From the NCBI GenBank assembly GCA_034008185.1, contig CM067086.1, positions 17,955,507-18,019,506 on the forward strand: DNA of 64,000 nt, given 5' to 3'. Every line of letters starts with the position of its first letter. The first letter of the stretch is position 1. The notes beneath the pieces were generated by a model. That model saw nothing but the letters and a program-made list of their open reading frames with translations, searched no databases and was not told the origin of the DNA. This document shows, one piece after another, positions 25,701 through 37,400 of this stretch. The position numbers and the translations under genes are program-made. The stretch comes from Gorsachius magnificus. Its lineage: Eukaryota; Chordata; Aves; Pelecaniformes; Ardeidae.

Positions 25701-26738
25701 CTGGGCACAGGGAGGTGGCTGGTTACGCTGGATAGACATCTGAAGCACAGTTTATCCTAACACTGAAAATGAAGCAAATGCTCCAAATGCTTTCTTTGCA
25801 TTTAATTTCTTCCAGGTGCAAAAGCAGAGGAAAGCCTGCTTTTCCTTTCCCTGCAGAATCAACCTCTTGGATGCCCCATTTCAGTTCCTGTATTAACTGC
25901 TGATGAAATTGGCTCCCCTCTCCCAGGCAGGGGAGACTTGCTGACAGACCAGCATTGACATTTAAAGGCTTCTTCTACACATCTGAATATTAACAAGTCT
26001 CCATAGCACTTTCTCTACACGGCCTGGCTTCAAGCCTGTCTGGTGTCTCAGTGTTTCTGTCTTCTCCCGTTCGTGAGCCCTTGCACTTCCATTTATTCCC
26101 CCTCCCCCTTTTGAAGATGAAGTCATTGATAAGGACTGCGTATCTCCTTGCTAAATTCAGTTCCCTCCGCATGTTCAGCAGGTAACCCCATCACTTTGAA
26201 CTTACAGTAGAAGTACAAGCAGGTTTCTTTCTGCATTGATTTCCTCTACCCATGTCACCTCCTTCAGCTCTAATCACAGCAGTGACCCCATTAACTAGAC
26301 CATCAGCTTTTTGCCAGTCCTCGGAGAGGGCACTTTCATCTGATGAAAAAGTTGAATGTTGTTCATTGGTACGTGGTGACTTGGCATACCGTGGCATCTT
26401 CTAATTAAAACACGAGTCATCGTGACAGGCTGGTTGTAGCCACAGAATCATTTGCTATTTTCACAGAAGTGCACAGCAACAAAAATACAGTGAAAAAACA
26501 TTAAGCCACTCCTTGCTTACCATAAACCATACAGGACCTTGTTGTTCCCTCACTCAGAAGAGGAGACTTTTCTACTTAGACAACTTTGTGAAAAAATCCC
26601 CTTTATGGTGATATATCAGACTGTCCTATTTTAAAATAATAATAATTAAACAAAAGTAGAGGGCTGGAAAGTTTGTCTTTTCCCCAGGAAACACCCCTCT
26701 CACCCTACAGGATCACTCTCGCTGTTTCTCTGGCCTGA

Positions 26739-26761
26739 CCCCCCCCCCCCCCCCCCCCCCC
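26739..26761. repeat. C homopolymer (23)
   Basis: Twenty-three consecutive C on the plus strand (G on the minus strand), flanked by CCTGA on the left and AGCTTC on the right. A run of this length can form a G-quadruplex on one strand and an i-motif on the other, and is prone to length errors in sequencing. Confidence 0.95.
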
Positions 26762-27265
26762 AGCTTCAGTGGGGTTGAAGTGGCAGGATCCATCATTGGC
26801 TCAGGATGCTCTGGGCTCTTGGCTGAGGTACCAGGAGTATTTCTAGAAATGTTCATGCAATGTGGCACCAACACGAACACCCTTCTCCGCAGCACGATTC
26901 TCCATTGCCCAACCTGCGTCCTTTCACGCTCTGCAGCATCCTGGGAGGAGGCGCTGCGGGCACACGAATCTCACTTCTAGCTGAGAAACTGAAACCCATG
27001 CAAGGAAGCCTCTGTTAGCAGATGAGTGGAAGCGTGACCTGGCACCTCGGATTCGGCGTTTCGCACTACTGCCACATTGCCTCTGAGGAAGGAAGCCAAA
27101 AAAGCTGTCACGACAGAGAGGCAACCCAATGTGAAAGGGGAAAGCAGGGAATCCTTCCTGATTGCAACATGCTAGCAGCTTGCTTAGAGCAGCATGAAGT
27201 CTGGACACCTCAGAATTAATGGATTGCCATTATACAGTGAGCTGTACGGAAATCTCTTGGCTGGG

Positions 27266-27308
27266 TTTTTTTTTTTTTTGGTTTTTTTGGGTTTTTTTGG
27301 TTTTTTTT
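27266..27308. repeat. T-run ladder with G spacers
   Basis: Blocks of 14, 7, 7 and 8 T separated by GG, GGG and GG. A low-complexity repeat in the intergenic region. Confidence 0.9.
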
Positions 27309-30300
27309 ATCTGGATCTTTGTTAGAGAAATGTTGCAATCTTGACCACATCTGAAAATAATAGCACAATTTCCATCAGTAGAGATGGAGCCAGGATTTTA
27401 TCTGAAGTATAATATAGATGCCACAAGCAGAAAACAGGCTTAACTGTAGTATTACTGTTTGCTGACCCTCTGCTAATGGGCTAACGGCAACAGAAATGTT
27501 TATTCAGGAGAATCTGATAGCAAAACTGTCTGTTGTGACGAGATTGTAACATGACAGAGAATCCGGCCTTCCTATCAACTTTTCCTGCTAAAACCTTCTG
27601 TCTGGAATATTTTTATTCCTTTTTGAAAACATGTTAAAAGAGCCAGCGAGTATGCAGCGCGTGCCGCTGGAACATTGGCTTCTGGTTATATTACACCAAG
27701 CACCAGTTCAGACAAATTAGTAAAAGCCATCAGCATGGGAGATGCACAGAGCTAGGGGCCATCAGATACAGAACCTTCCCACCATGGCTTTACATTGCCG
27801 AGGATGGTATGGTTCAGACAGCAACGTCAAGCGTTTCAAACCTACTGCGGTATGGAAAGGACAACATAACCAAAAGGCTCATTTATTTAATGCCTGTTGA
27901 CTACAGAAATAGTTAGGACGTCCCTTGCATCTTTCGGTACCAAAACTGAAATGCTGAATAGCGGTGGATGTTGAGAACACCCAAGGACAAAGCTAGGTCA
28001 GTCTGTAATTCAAATACAACACGCTTCTCACTAGCTGACAGCACTGGTTTGTTGCGGAGTTGAAAAAAAAGAATTAAAAACCCTCATACCCTTACTGAAT
28101 GTTTTAGACTGACTCATTTCTGACTGAGAAAGCATAGTCACTAATTATTGCAGGGGAATGTGCATATGCGCCTTCCAAAAATTGATACTGCTGCTGAATT
28201 TCACATCCTACCCCTCTCCCAGCAGGTTTCTCGGCACACATGCTTACATAAAAAAAAATAAAAAACAACTTCCTGAGCTGTATCTGAATGATGTAAGTGT
28301 TGGGTAGAGACAACTGATTATTTAAAACCAGACCAAGATTTAATTTAGCGATCCCTTTTTAAGGACGCCAAGACTATGCTGTAGTTGATGTGACCACCCC
28401 GAGCACACAGGAAGACAGACAAGGAAGAGTAGCTGTGGCTTAATGAGGTCACAAAGTAATTTGAATATTATTTTGTTATTATTCATATGGTAATGATCAT
28501 AATTTTTTTCCCCATTCTTTCTTTCCATCTGTCAAGGGAAGGATTTTCCGTTCCATGTAAGGCCTTTGTGAGGGCTGCCTTTGCCCTGGCTGGGTAGAAC
28601 CTTTTCGCCACACCAGACGTTGGGAACCCCGACCCCATCCCGTGTGCTCTTCCTCATCGCCTTCCAGTTGCAAGCCATGCTCCCAGGTTGCAGAAGCTGC
28701 CATTGGTAAAGTTGTGCTGGCCTCAGTGTATTGTCAGTGCCATGTTTACGATGGTATTTTCAGAAACACTGGCTTTCTTTTCATTTTGAACATTTTGAGG
28801 AACATTAGACAAGATTTTATTTGTTGCAGAGCCCACACATCTGACACAGACATGAAATGCGCCGACTTCGGGTGCTGGGGTACCATTTCTTCCCCATCTT
28901 GCCATTCTTTTCCACTGATCTGCTAGTGGATGCGTTACGCATTTTTCTGCTCCTGTGAGAACAATGTATTTTACACCAGCTTGACTGAAATGCACATGTT
29001 CAAAACATTTCTTATGTTTCAGTGCTCCCTACCCTTCTTTGTGTAATATAAACACGGACTTACTTTTAGGAAGACCTTTTCATCTGGGCAGATGGAGGCA
29101 CTGAGCAAATCAGGTGTCTTACCTGTTTTTCCAATGCAAAAAGTACAACCACCAAAATTTTGGTGCACCTCTTCACTTACCACATAAGATAAAGGAAGGA
29201 ATTAAGACTTTTGAAGGGCAGCTACAATTTCTGATCATGGGGAGAGCCAGGGACGTCCCAGGATTTGTAAATGTCTCACAAATTACCATGCTACCCTCTC
29301 TTATAAAATAGAATTGGCTACAGATGGGATTGCACCCCCAGTTAAACTTCATTACCCATTTACCACAGGCCTCAATGGAGGCAAGGTTTAACCTCCAAGA
29401 GCAAAGCTTGAATGCACCCGAAAACTTTTAACACTTTCAGAATACATAAATATTTCCCATATCCTGCACAGCCACAGCACCTGCCTTGTCTTTTTTTTCC
29501 TCCTTTCTCACTTTTGCTACCACTTTCTTCTCCATCTGTCTTAATGCTTTATTTCTCCTTTTGATACCTAATTAAGTAACCTATCCCATCTCCGTAACCA
29601 CCACAGTGGCAGTAGCGTAATACAGTTACACCCCGGTCATTTGGGCCTTTTCTTTCTTAATATAGACAGGATTGTTTCATTAGTCTCATACGTTTCTTTC
29701 ACTTGATTACTGCTATTGCACCTCTCTCAGCTTACCACAGTTACGAAGTTACCTGCCGAGTCTGGCGGGTGACCCCGTTCCCAGAGAAGTTCTGGTAACG
29801 TGGTACCATCTGCTGCTGCTGTCTATTGAGAGCAAGTCATCAACTCGAAGCCACAGTCTCTGCGATTTAATCCAAGGCCCTACACCAGTGCCAAAAGTCA
29901 GATTTTAAGAAAGATTAAAATATGCAGAGAGATCTAGGAGCAGTAGGACGTCACCCATCCCTTGGAAAGGCTTTGGCTCTGCCACATTTTCCAGTATACA
30001 TACTCAAAGCTATTTAAGTGCACGTGTGCGAACCACTCGCGCTGCGTGTGAAAACGGCGTGTGTGACTGCCTGAGAACCTGAGAAGTCACCTCAGGTCCC
30101 GGCACTGCAAGAATAAAAACGGCATCCAGGGAACGAAGGGAAAAGCAGCCTGGCTGAAAACGAACGCATGTTCACGTACTGTTTGTACCGTACCGAAAGG
30201 AAGATGGAAGCACCGAGCCTTCTTCGCCAAACTGTGGTCTTCTAACCTAAGGAATTTACCGAGCTGAATTCCCCCATGGGCTACGCACACTCACGCCCCC

Positions 30301-30674
30301 CTGGTCCATGTGTGTTGCCTACAACACATGCAGGACTTAGTGCAGTTTTCCTTGGTAATTCGTTCTTAAGAAAATGCACCAAGCCAGGCAAGACGGTTGC
30401 ACAATGTGACTATCAAGGGGAAGCCGGCAGTCAGGGGGAGGCTCTCGTCAGTAATCTGAGTAAGAAACTGTGGGAAATCTATCTATAGCACCCAAATACG
30501 CTGCAATGAGCTGCAGAAAGCTGTATGAATACTTTTCCTCTTGAGGCTCTCTGGGCATTTAACTACTTTTTAAATACTTCTTTTTAACTAATAATGCTAC
30601 TTTTAAACTACATTTTAAATACCTCAGCTCCTCTCTGAATTCTTGGGATTTTCAAAAAGAAGCTGACAGCACAT

Positions 30675-33600
30675 TAAAAATAAACACTGCTTTATTTGCC
30701 AGAGTTATATCTTATTAAATGTACATATATAAGTTAGCTTTTAAAAAATTTATTCCAACATTAGTGTATCATATATATATATTTATCAGCAACATACTTA
30801 GCAGACAAAAATGCCACTCAGATTACACGACAGTACAAGGCAAAGCAAGCAGCACACATAGAACAGTAGGCAAGTCCCTCTACTGTCACTCCGTTCTGTT
30901 GTCTCAAACTGACAGTACTAGACAAGAAAGTAAAAGCATAATAACAAAACCTTCTAAAAAAACCAGTATAGTGTCTTATAGTAGCACTTGTATTTTGCAG
31001 TCATTTGCTTAGAACATACCACACTAAATAAGGTAAAAATACTAAATTTTAACTGGAAAAAAAGTAAAAATCCCTGATTGTGTTACACTTGAAAGGCCAA
31101 TTTTCTTTTGCTAACCAACTCTCATGAAACAGTAATTAGAGTAGTTCCAACACAGAACTGCCTTCACGTTGGTTAAAGGACACTTTTAGATACTTGTATT
31201 AAACAGATCAAAATCAAAATTCCAACAGGCAGAATAAGCGCATCCCCAAACGGACCAGTCCATTTTTCTTATTTCTGTCACTTTTCAAGAACTCTTCAGG
31301 AAATGTATATGTATGTGAACCATTATAATCCTAATCATACTGATAACCTTTTGTCAAAATACTGCTTAATGACAAGTAAAGGCAAACTGTTATGTAAAGA
31401 GGTGTCAGACATTTTGTTATGCGACATTAGCTCTTCTGACAACACGTTCTCTGTGCAACAGTTTCTATACACAAAGTAGAAATGCTATGAAGTGTAATAA
31501 CGTATTTTTAATATATATATATCTATTTCTTTTAAAATAAGCCGCTGCCAGATTTTTTCCACTTTCTGTTGTATGATACAACACATGCAAAACATCTCTT
31601 TGTATAGCATTAAATAGGAAGTGACCTCAAAAAGCAAGTTTGAAAGCAGCAGGAAGTAGGGGTCAAACATCAGTTCAAATTCAGGGTCTGCACGTGGGGC
31701 TTCTGCACACCCACGCTGTATCCCAAACCAAGGTATCTCCTTGTCTTCCTCCACCTTGCTTTCAGCCAGTGTTACTCATTCACAATGCACCCTTTTTGCT
31801 GACATCTTTTCAAGTGTAGTATTTTAGGACACTTTATTACCTGAGGAAACTAACGTTCCGTGCGCAGGAGTAGTGCATCTAATGCTGAATTTTCAAATCT
31901 GTTCTCAGCTTCCGTCAGACTGTATGTTTTGCATAGAAATAACGTTTTGCATCTCATCACCTTACTGTCTGAAGCAATTGTTTGCATTGCTAACAGTAAG
32001 AAAACTGTGAAACCTAAATTTAGCAGTTTAGTTAACAGTATATGTGTAAGAAGCAGCAAAGGGCTTGCATCGTGTAAATTCTGGCGTCGCATACGCAACT
32101 GTGGTGGCTGATACTCTGGCTTATACATTAAGCAGCAGAGCTAATTAGTTTATACATGCATTCCTCCAATAATGCCATGACTTCAAATATATCTGAACAT
32201 TCACGAACATGGCCGGTTCGTCATGAACGTGAATTGCCAATATGCTTGATTTCTCAAGCAAACATATAGAACGAAGCTGAATAACTTACCATAACGAGAA
32301 ATGTACATCTGCTTCAGCTCCCAGACTGGCAGCCAAACCACGTGATGTCTGTTCGAGGTAGGCACTTCAATGGTAACACTTCAGCTAATAACGAGGGTTC
32401 CACCCAAGACATTGATTTAACTCTGTTACAACATTCAGATTGCTAGCCAAATACTCCAAGATGTAGGCTAGGTCTGCTAAAACAAAGTGCGGAAACCTTA
32501 AGTTGTGCACCTAGTAAACAGTACGCAATTTGGCTGATATGGAATACAAATCTCGAATTTTTTTGTGTATACTCACAAGGAAGTATAACTTTCAAAGTGC
32601 AAATACAGTAAAATTTCTCGTCTCTCTAGCTAGCGTACGTCAGCGTGAGAGAACTCAACAGTCTGGCGCTACTCAATCCAAGCAGTCCAGGTAGGAACTG
32701 CTCGCTGTGAAGAGTTCGCATAGCACTAAACCAGAGGCGTGCCAAGGCCGGCAGGGTTTGGCTAACGCTGTACAGCTACGTGTGCAGGTTCACAGTATCA
32801 CGATGCCTGCAAGCACACTCTGGAAATATGCATTTCCCCATAGCGATCGTTTTCACATCTTTTGCCAAATGCAAATAAACAAGGCACTAAGGATGGAAGT
32901 GTTGATATGTTTTAAATATACAGCAAAATCATAAAAAACGCCTAACTGCTTCAAATTATAAAATGAGGGCACATTCATAAACAGCTGGTAGCTACGCTCC
33001 GTAAGTAGTTATTATATATTATAAACTTGGTAACTTTGTAGAAAAGCCCCATGACAAAACAGAAAAAAAAAAAATCCTTATTGAAGATCATAAAGAAAAA
33101 AAACAACAACCACAAACCAAACCCCTCCCCGCCCCCCCCCCCAGCTCCTATGTATATGGACAATAACAACGTAAACATAAGATTATTTGGCATGCTTAAG
33201 ATCTTTTGAATACAAAACCATATACAAAGCACCCAGCTAGGTGAACGAGCGTGGCGGTCCGGCTCCCAATCCGCCGCACTGCGCAGTCGTACTCCAGAGC
33301 AGGCGTCGAGCAGGGACGCGCAGCTTTAGCCCTTCGCCGGCATCCACAGAGAATCCAAACAAAGGGGCAGCTTTGGCCAAAACTCATGTCAAGCATGATC
33401 TTCCAATGGCGGTTTTTGAGGCTGAGAAATAAATTGGCTGTATTTCTCCAAATTGTATATATATCTTTTCAAAAAACAGTCATTAGATGATTCCGTAATA
33501 TTTGCATTTAAAGAGCAAACTCTTTGGCAGACAGTATCTTTACGAAAATAAATTACGGGGCTTTTTCCTTCATTAGTATGTATTAACTGAATTCTGTGCC

Positions 33601-34207
33601 TATAAATAATTCCAAGTGGAATTAAGCCAATATATCTTTAAAAATCCATTCCTTCTAACACGCATATAGAAGTTCAAAGCTGCAAAAAAATGTTTCATAA
33701 GACATAGTGGATACATAAAAAAAAGCCCCAAACCCTAACCCTTGCATCAGGAGTGTTCTCCTATTTAAATGATCATGTCATAAAAACAGTCATTCTCCGC
33801 ATTTGCCACCACAGGAGTCCTCTATGATTTCCTTTTCGTTCAGCTGGGATACAGCCTGGAACTTTGCATTTAGCAACAGGGGGAGCGCTTGGTGGTAACG
33901 ACCTTACCATATCCTGTGAGCCCTTTGAGGGTAACATTCCCTACACCGGGAATCCAAATTCTAGGATTACAAGATTACACTTATTATTCAAAGTGACGGG
34001 TAAATACAAAACAGTGCTGAAGTCATACAGTTAAACAGATTGACTGAACCTAGAATGCTCAGTAAGACTTTTAAAGAAAAGTCTAAAATCTTTGGAGTGA
34101 AAGCGAAGGGTTGAAACTGTCCTAAGCTTTCAAGATGATGCATACTGAGCACATCACAGATATAAAAAAGCTAAAATGAGCTAAATCCCAAGCAGTTGTT
34201 TTTCCAG
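30675..34207 (-). other. ANO5: ANO5 3' UTR (inferred)
   Basis: About 3.5 kb downstream of the ANO5 stop with no coding exon. Human ANO5 also has a 3' UTR of roughly this length (from memory). The far end is put at the AATAAA on the minus strand at 30696-30691, which is followed by T/G-rich sequence. Another AATAAA at 31838-31833 could give a shorter transcript. The region holds an isolated CpG-rich patch at 33243-33341 and an AT stretch near 30770-30782. The exact end needs transcript data. Confidence 0.6.
30691..30696 (-). terminator. ANO5: Candidate polyadenylation signal of ANO5
   Basis: AATAAA on the minus strand (TTTATT on plus). After it, minus-strand sequence is GCAGTGTTTATTTTTAATG followed by TGCTGTCAG, a plausible cleavage and GU-rich region. 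Chosen for its distance from the stop codon; an alternative signal is at 31833-31838. Confidence 0.5.
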
Positions 34208-34429
34208 CTACATCGCTCTGGATAACTCCATTCTCCCTTCTGTGGCGATGAACTCCTTTTCCGTGGCTCGTTTATCACCTTGACACAGTCTTTCCTTCAA
34301 TTTTTCAAGTTCATATTCATGTAGGATTTTCTGTGTTAAATACTTTTCACGTTTTATTTTGGCTTTCACGTCTGCAGGGACATCAGGAATCATCCATGCT
34401 ACAAAGAATTTGACGATGAATACAACATG
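34208..34429 (-). CDS. ANO5: ANO5 exon 22 (terminal coding exon)
   Basis: A 222-bp coding part of the last exon: [18 protein letters not shown] (end of segment 10), then the tail [38 protein letters not shown] and [17 protein letters not shown], then TAG. The acceptor is a run of T then GGCAG before 34429. EHVVF..K...AWMIPDVP is the end-of-protein signature of anoctamins. The charged tail after about 45 residues is diverged from mammals in sequence but similar in length. Confidence 0.97.
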   Translation of the reverse strand, partial: HVVFIVKFFVAWMIPDVPADVKAKIKREKYLTQKILHEYELEKLKERLCQGDKRATEKEFIATEGRMELSRAM

Positions 34430-37400
34430 CTGCCAAAAAAAAAAAGTAAAGGAAGCCAAGAGAAATGTAACAACTCATCACCAAATGAAACACCTATTGT
34501 TTTATCTGACACCAAATAGGTCTCTTCTCTTTTTGTTCACAAACAGAATGCATTTCATTTGGCTGTCCTGGAACAATGCTAATGTGTATCTGAGATATGC
34601 ACGAAGATTAAAACACTTCCTTTTATGCAGAAACTTTAATTCCAAACTCCCTTTTCCCTTCAGAACTTGCAAGACAGTGGCTTAAGTGCCAGTTATCCAA
34701 ATGAGTGATTTAGCTATTTTTAGCCTTTCTTTTTCAGCCAATATACATCCCTGCAAAATGCTTTCTGCATTTTGAAGGCAGTCATCTCACATAGACCGCT
34801 TCAATGAAACCAGGAGGAGTAGAAGTGCTAGTCCTGGTGGTTCACGTCTCTTCCATCTGCATAAAGACCTTTTTTATCCTGCCATTTTATTCCAATCAAA
34901 TCTAGCAGTCTGCTCAGCTCTTTTCACTGTTCTTACTCTGAGGTTAACTCCTGAAGTTGAAGACCTAGTTATAGTAATCATTTAGGACATGAGTATTTGG
35001 TAGGACTTAGGAAATATTTTATACTCTCAGCAATTCTACTTTCTGTAACATTAGTAACTACCTAGAGAATCTGTAAGGTACTGATTTTGGACAGAAATCT
35101 TGTAGGGAACATACCTCCATAATAATTATAAAGGCCAGTTTTGCAGCAAGAATGTGCCAGAACTGCATAGTGTGTAAGTATCTCCGCTCATGATCTGGAG
35201 GATATCGATAGTCTCTGTACCTGTTGGATTTAAAGACATGCAAAGGTGAAATGTCACAGTCAGTCTGAGAGACTACAAGCTCAGTGGCACTTACGGGCAA
35301 CTACAGCTGTCACTTTAGGAACCCTTTCATCTTGTTTTTAAATGGTCTGTTTCCTTTTGCAGAAAAAGGTTGCTTCTCTATTTATTTCTATCTTATGTTT
35401 GCTTAAACACCCTCCTATTCCAGCAACAAACCAGAGGTGAGGATGTGTGAGAAGTGAAATTTTGTACATAGGTTACTTTTTGGGGGGGGCAATGGTCAAT
35501 AATACAGGACAGAGTGATGGACAAGTATTGAATAAATGCGACAGATGTTGACAGATTACGGACTGGGCAGATACAGGGTTTAATGGAAAGACAGTCTTGA
35601 GTTCCACACTCACATGCCTAAGTAGGAAAAAGACTCCTGGGGCTTTAACACTAAAACATCATACAAATGTAGCTGCTGCTTAAAGTGTTGGGCGCTTTAC
35701 TGTTTGGCTTGTTTGTTTTGGGTTTGCTTGCATCAAGTCAATACTTTTCTTTTACTGTGGTCTTCTCCAAAGCTCTTTCTTAATTCTTCTAGAACCTCCA
35801 ATGCTTCTTCTACTGAGAAAGGACTTTTTTTTAAAATGAAAACAGGATGGCCCAGATCCTGAGTGATATCTAGCACAGTAACGATTGCCAGCTTTGGATT
35901 CTACACCACCCCTTACTGATACTTCCTTGTCCACTTAGGCACTGCAGCCTAAAAACTTTTGAAAATGCAGGCTAAAGTTGCAACCTTAGGGACATAAATC
36001 TCCTCCATCACTCAAAAATCGTTTAAGTAAGTACAAAAAGCAAAATCAAGCAAAAAGAGTTATCAATGAGACTCTATTAAACAACAAAAAGGTGATTTTT
36101 TTTTTCATTATCGGTGTGATCTCTGACTATCTCAAGCATTGCTTTGTTAATAGCTTAAATATTACCTCACACTTCAGAGCGATGAGAATGACTTCATTTA
36201 ATTTCTAGTGGACTATTCAGATCTGCATTGACTTTTTATGCTGTATTCTAAACAAAGTGATAAAATATTTATCATTACACCAACCTGCATATGACAAAGT
36301 TTTCTGGGTTCAGTTTAGGCCTGTTTCTGTCAGGAAAATCTGAGACTTGAAACACTGACAAACTATTGTTTATGTATCCAGACATAGGAGAGTCTTCACT
36401 TTCAGAATAAGCATAGTAGTAAACTAAACGAGGAATCATATCTGATGTGAATGCAACAATAAAAGCCTGCAAAAGAAATTGGAAAAAAGAAATTAAGGAA
36501 GTAGCACACAAAACTTGTGAGCAGATTCAGAAAGGGGGTTTGGTGCTGTGACTCTTGTGGCATAACCCAGGATCTTTTAAGCAAGGGTGAGCACAATCAG
36601 GGCACTTTGCCTTGGTAAAGATGCTGGTTGCAGCCTCTGCTGCAAGGATCAGCACTCAGTGAACAAAATATGTGAACGGTCCTTACAAGAGGCACCAAAT
36701 CCCCAATATCCCCTCACACCAAAACATCTTCTATCCATGATAACAGCACTCCTTAGTGAAAGAGGAAACGAGGTTTTGAAATCTTGTGAGAAAGGATGAA
36801 CTCCAATCCAGTGTGTGATCACTTCATGAAAGAAGGGGAGCCATTTTCTCCAGCTGTATTTAAAAGGAAACAATGGCTACCAGCACATTTTGCCAAGAAA
36901 CCCGAGATACTCAAGATGCTCAGGTACCTGGCTAACTAGGCAATACCTGCAAGTGGGTTGTGCCTTAAGACACTTGCAGATCTGTTTATTTTTCTACACT
37001 AAAAAGAGGCAACTCTCTTGCTCAGCAGCCTGCTTCACTGTATACTAGCATAGCATTTAGTTTCCAGTTTATAAAAAGTACTCTGAGCCATTGACCCCGC
37101 AGGGGCATCCAGAAGCAGCTGAATGAGCAGAATTCCCACAGGATAGACCTCATAATGACAAGACAGAAATGTCATCTGGCCGACAGAATTAATCCACCTC
37201 TCCTGTCCCCTGCGGTCCCCTCTGGGCAATCAGTGTGCTTCATCGGACTAAGCTTCAGACTGGTTTATGCCATTCCAAAACACTGGAAAAGGCAGACAAG
37301 TGAATGAAAGATTATGGTCCAATGAAATGTGGTTTGGGAGCTGCATGTCGTCAACATATGGACAAGCCGAACCACCCAAATGGTTTGACCGTGTCTCCGT

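Larger units (their letters stand above)
12641..30674. other. Intergenic region between SLC17A6 and ANO5
   Basis: About 18 kb with no gene that I can support. It is AT-rich and noncoding, with scattered open frames of 60-118 codons lacking domains, signal peptides or splice structure. The longest cluster is on the minus strand at 24448-25070. It contains homopolymer runs (T at 16705-16721, C at 26739-26761, a T/G ladder at 27266-27308) and an AT dinucleotide stretch near 13025-13050. No intact transposon, tRNA or other RNA gene was recognised. Distal enhancers of SLC17A6 could lie here but cannot be told from sequence alone. Confidence 0.75.

Noticed and set aside
33731..33743. Telomere-like AACCCTAACCCT
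   Set aside because: Only two hexamers, far too short for an interstitial telomeric repeat.
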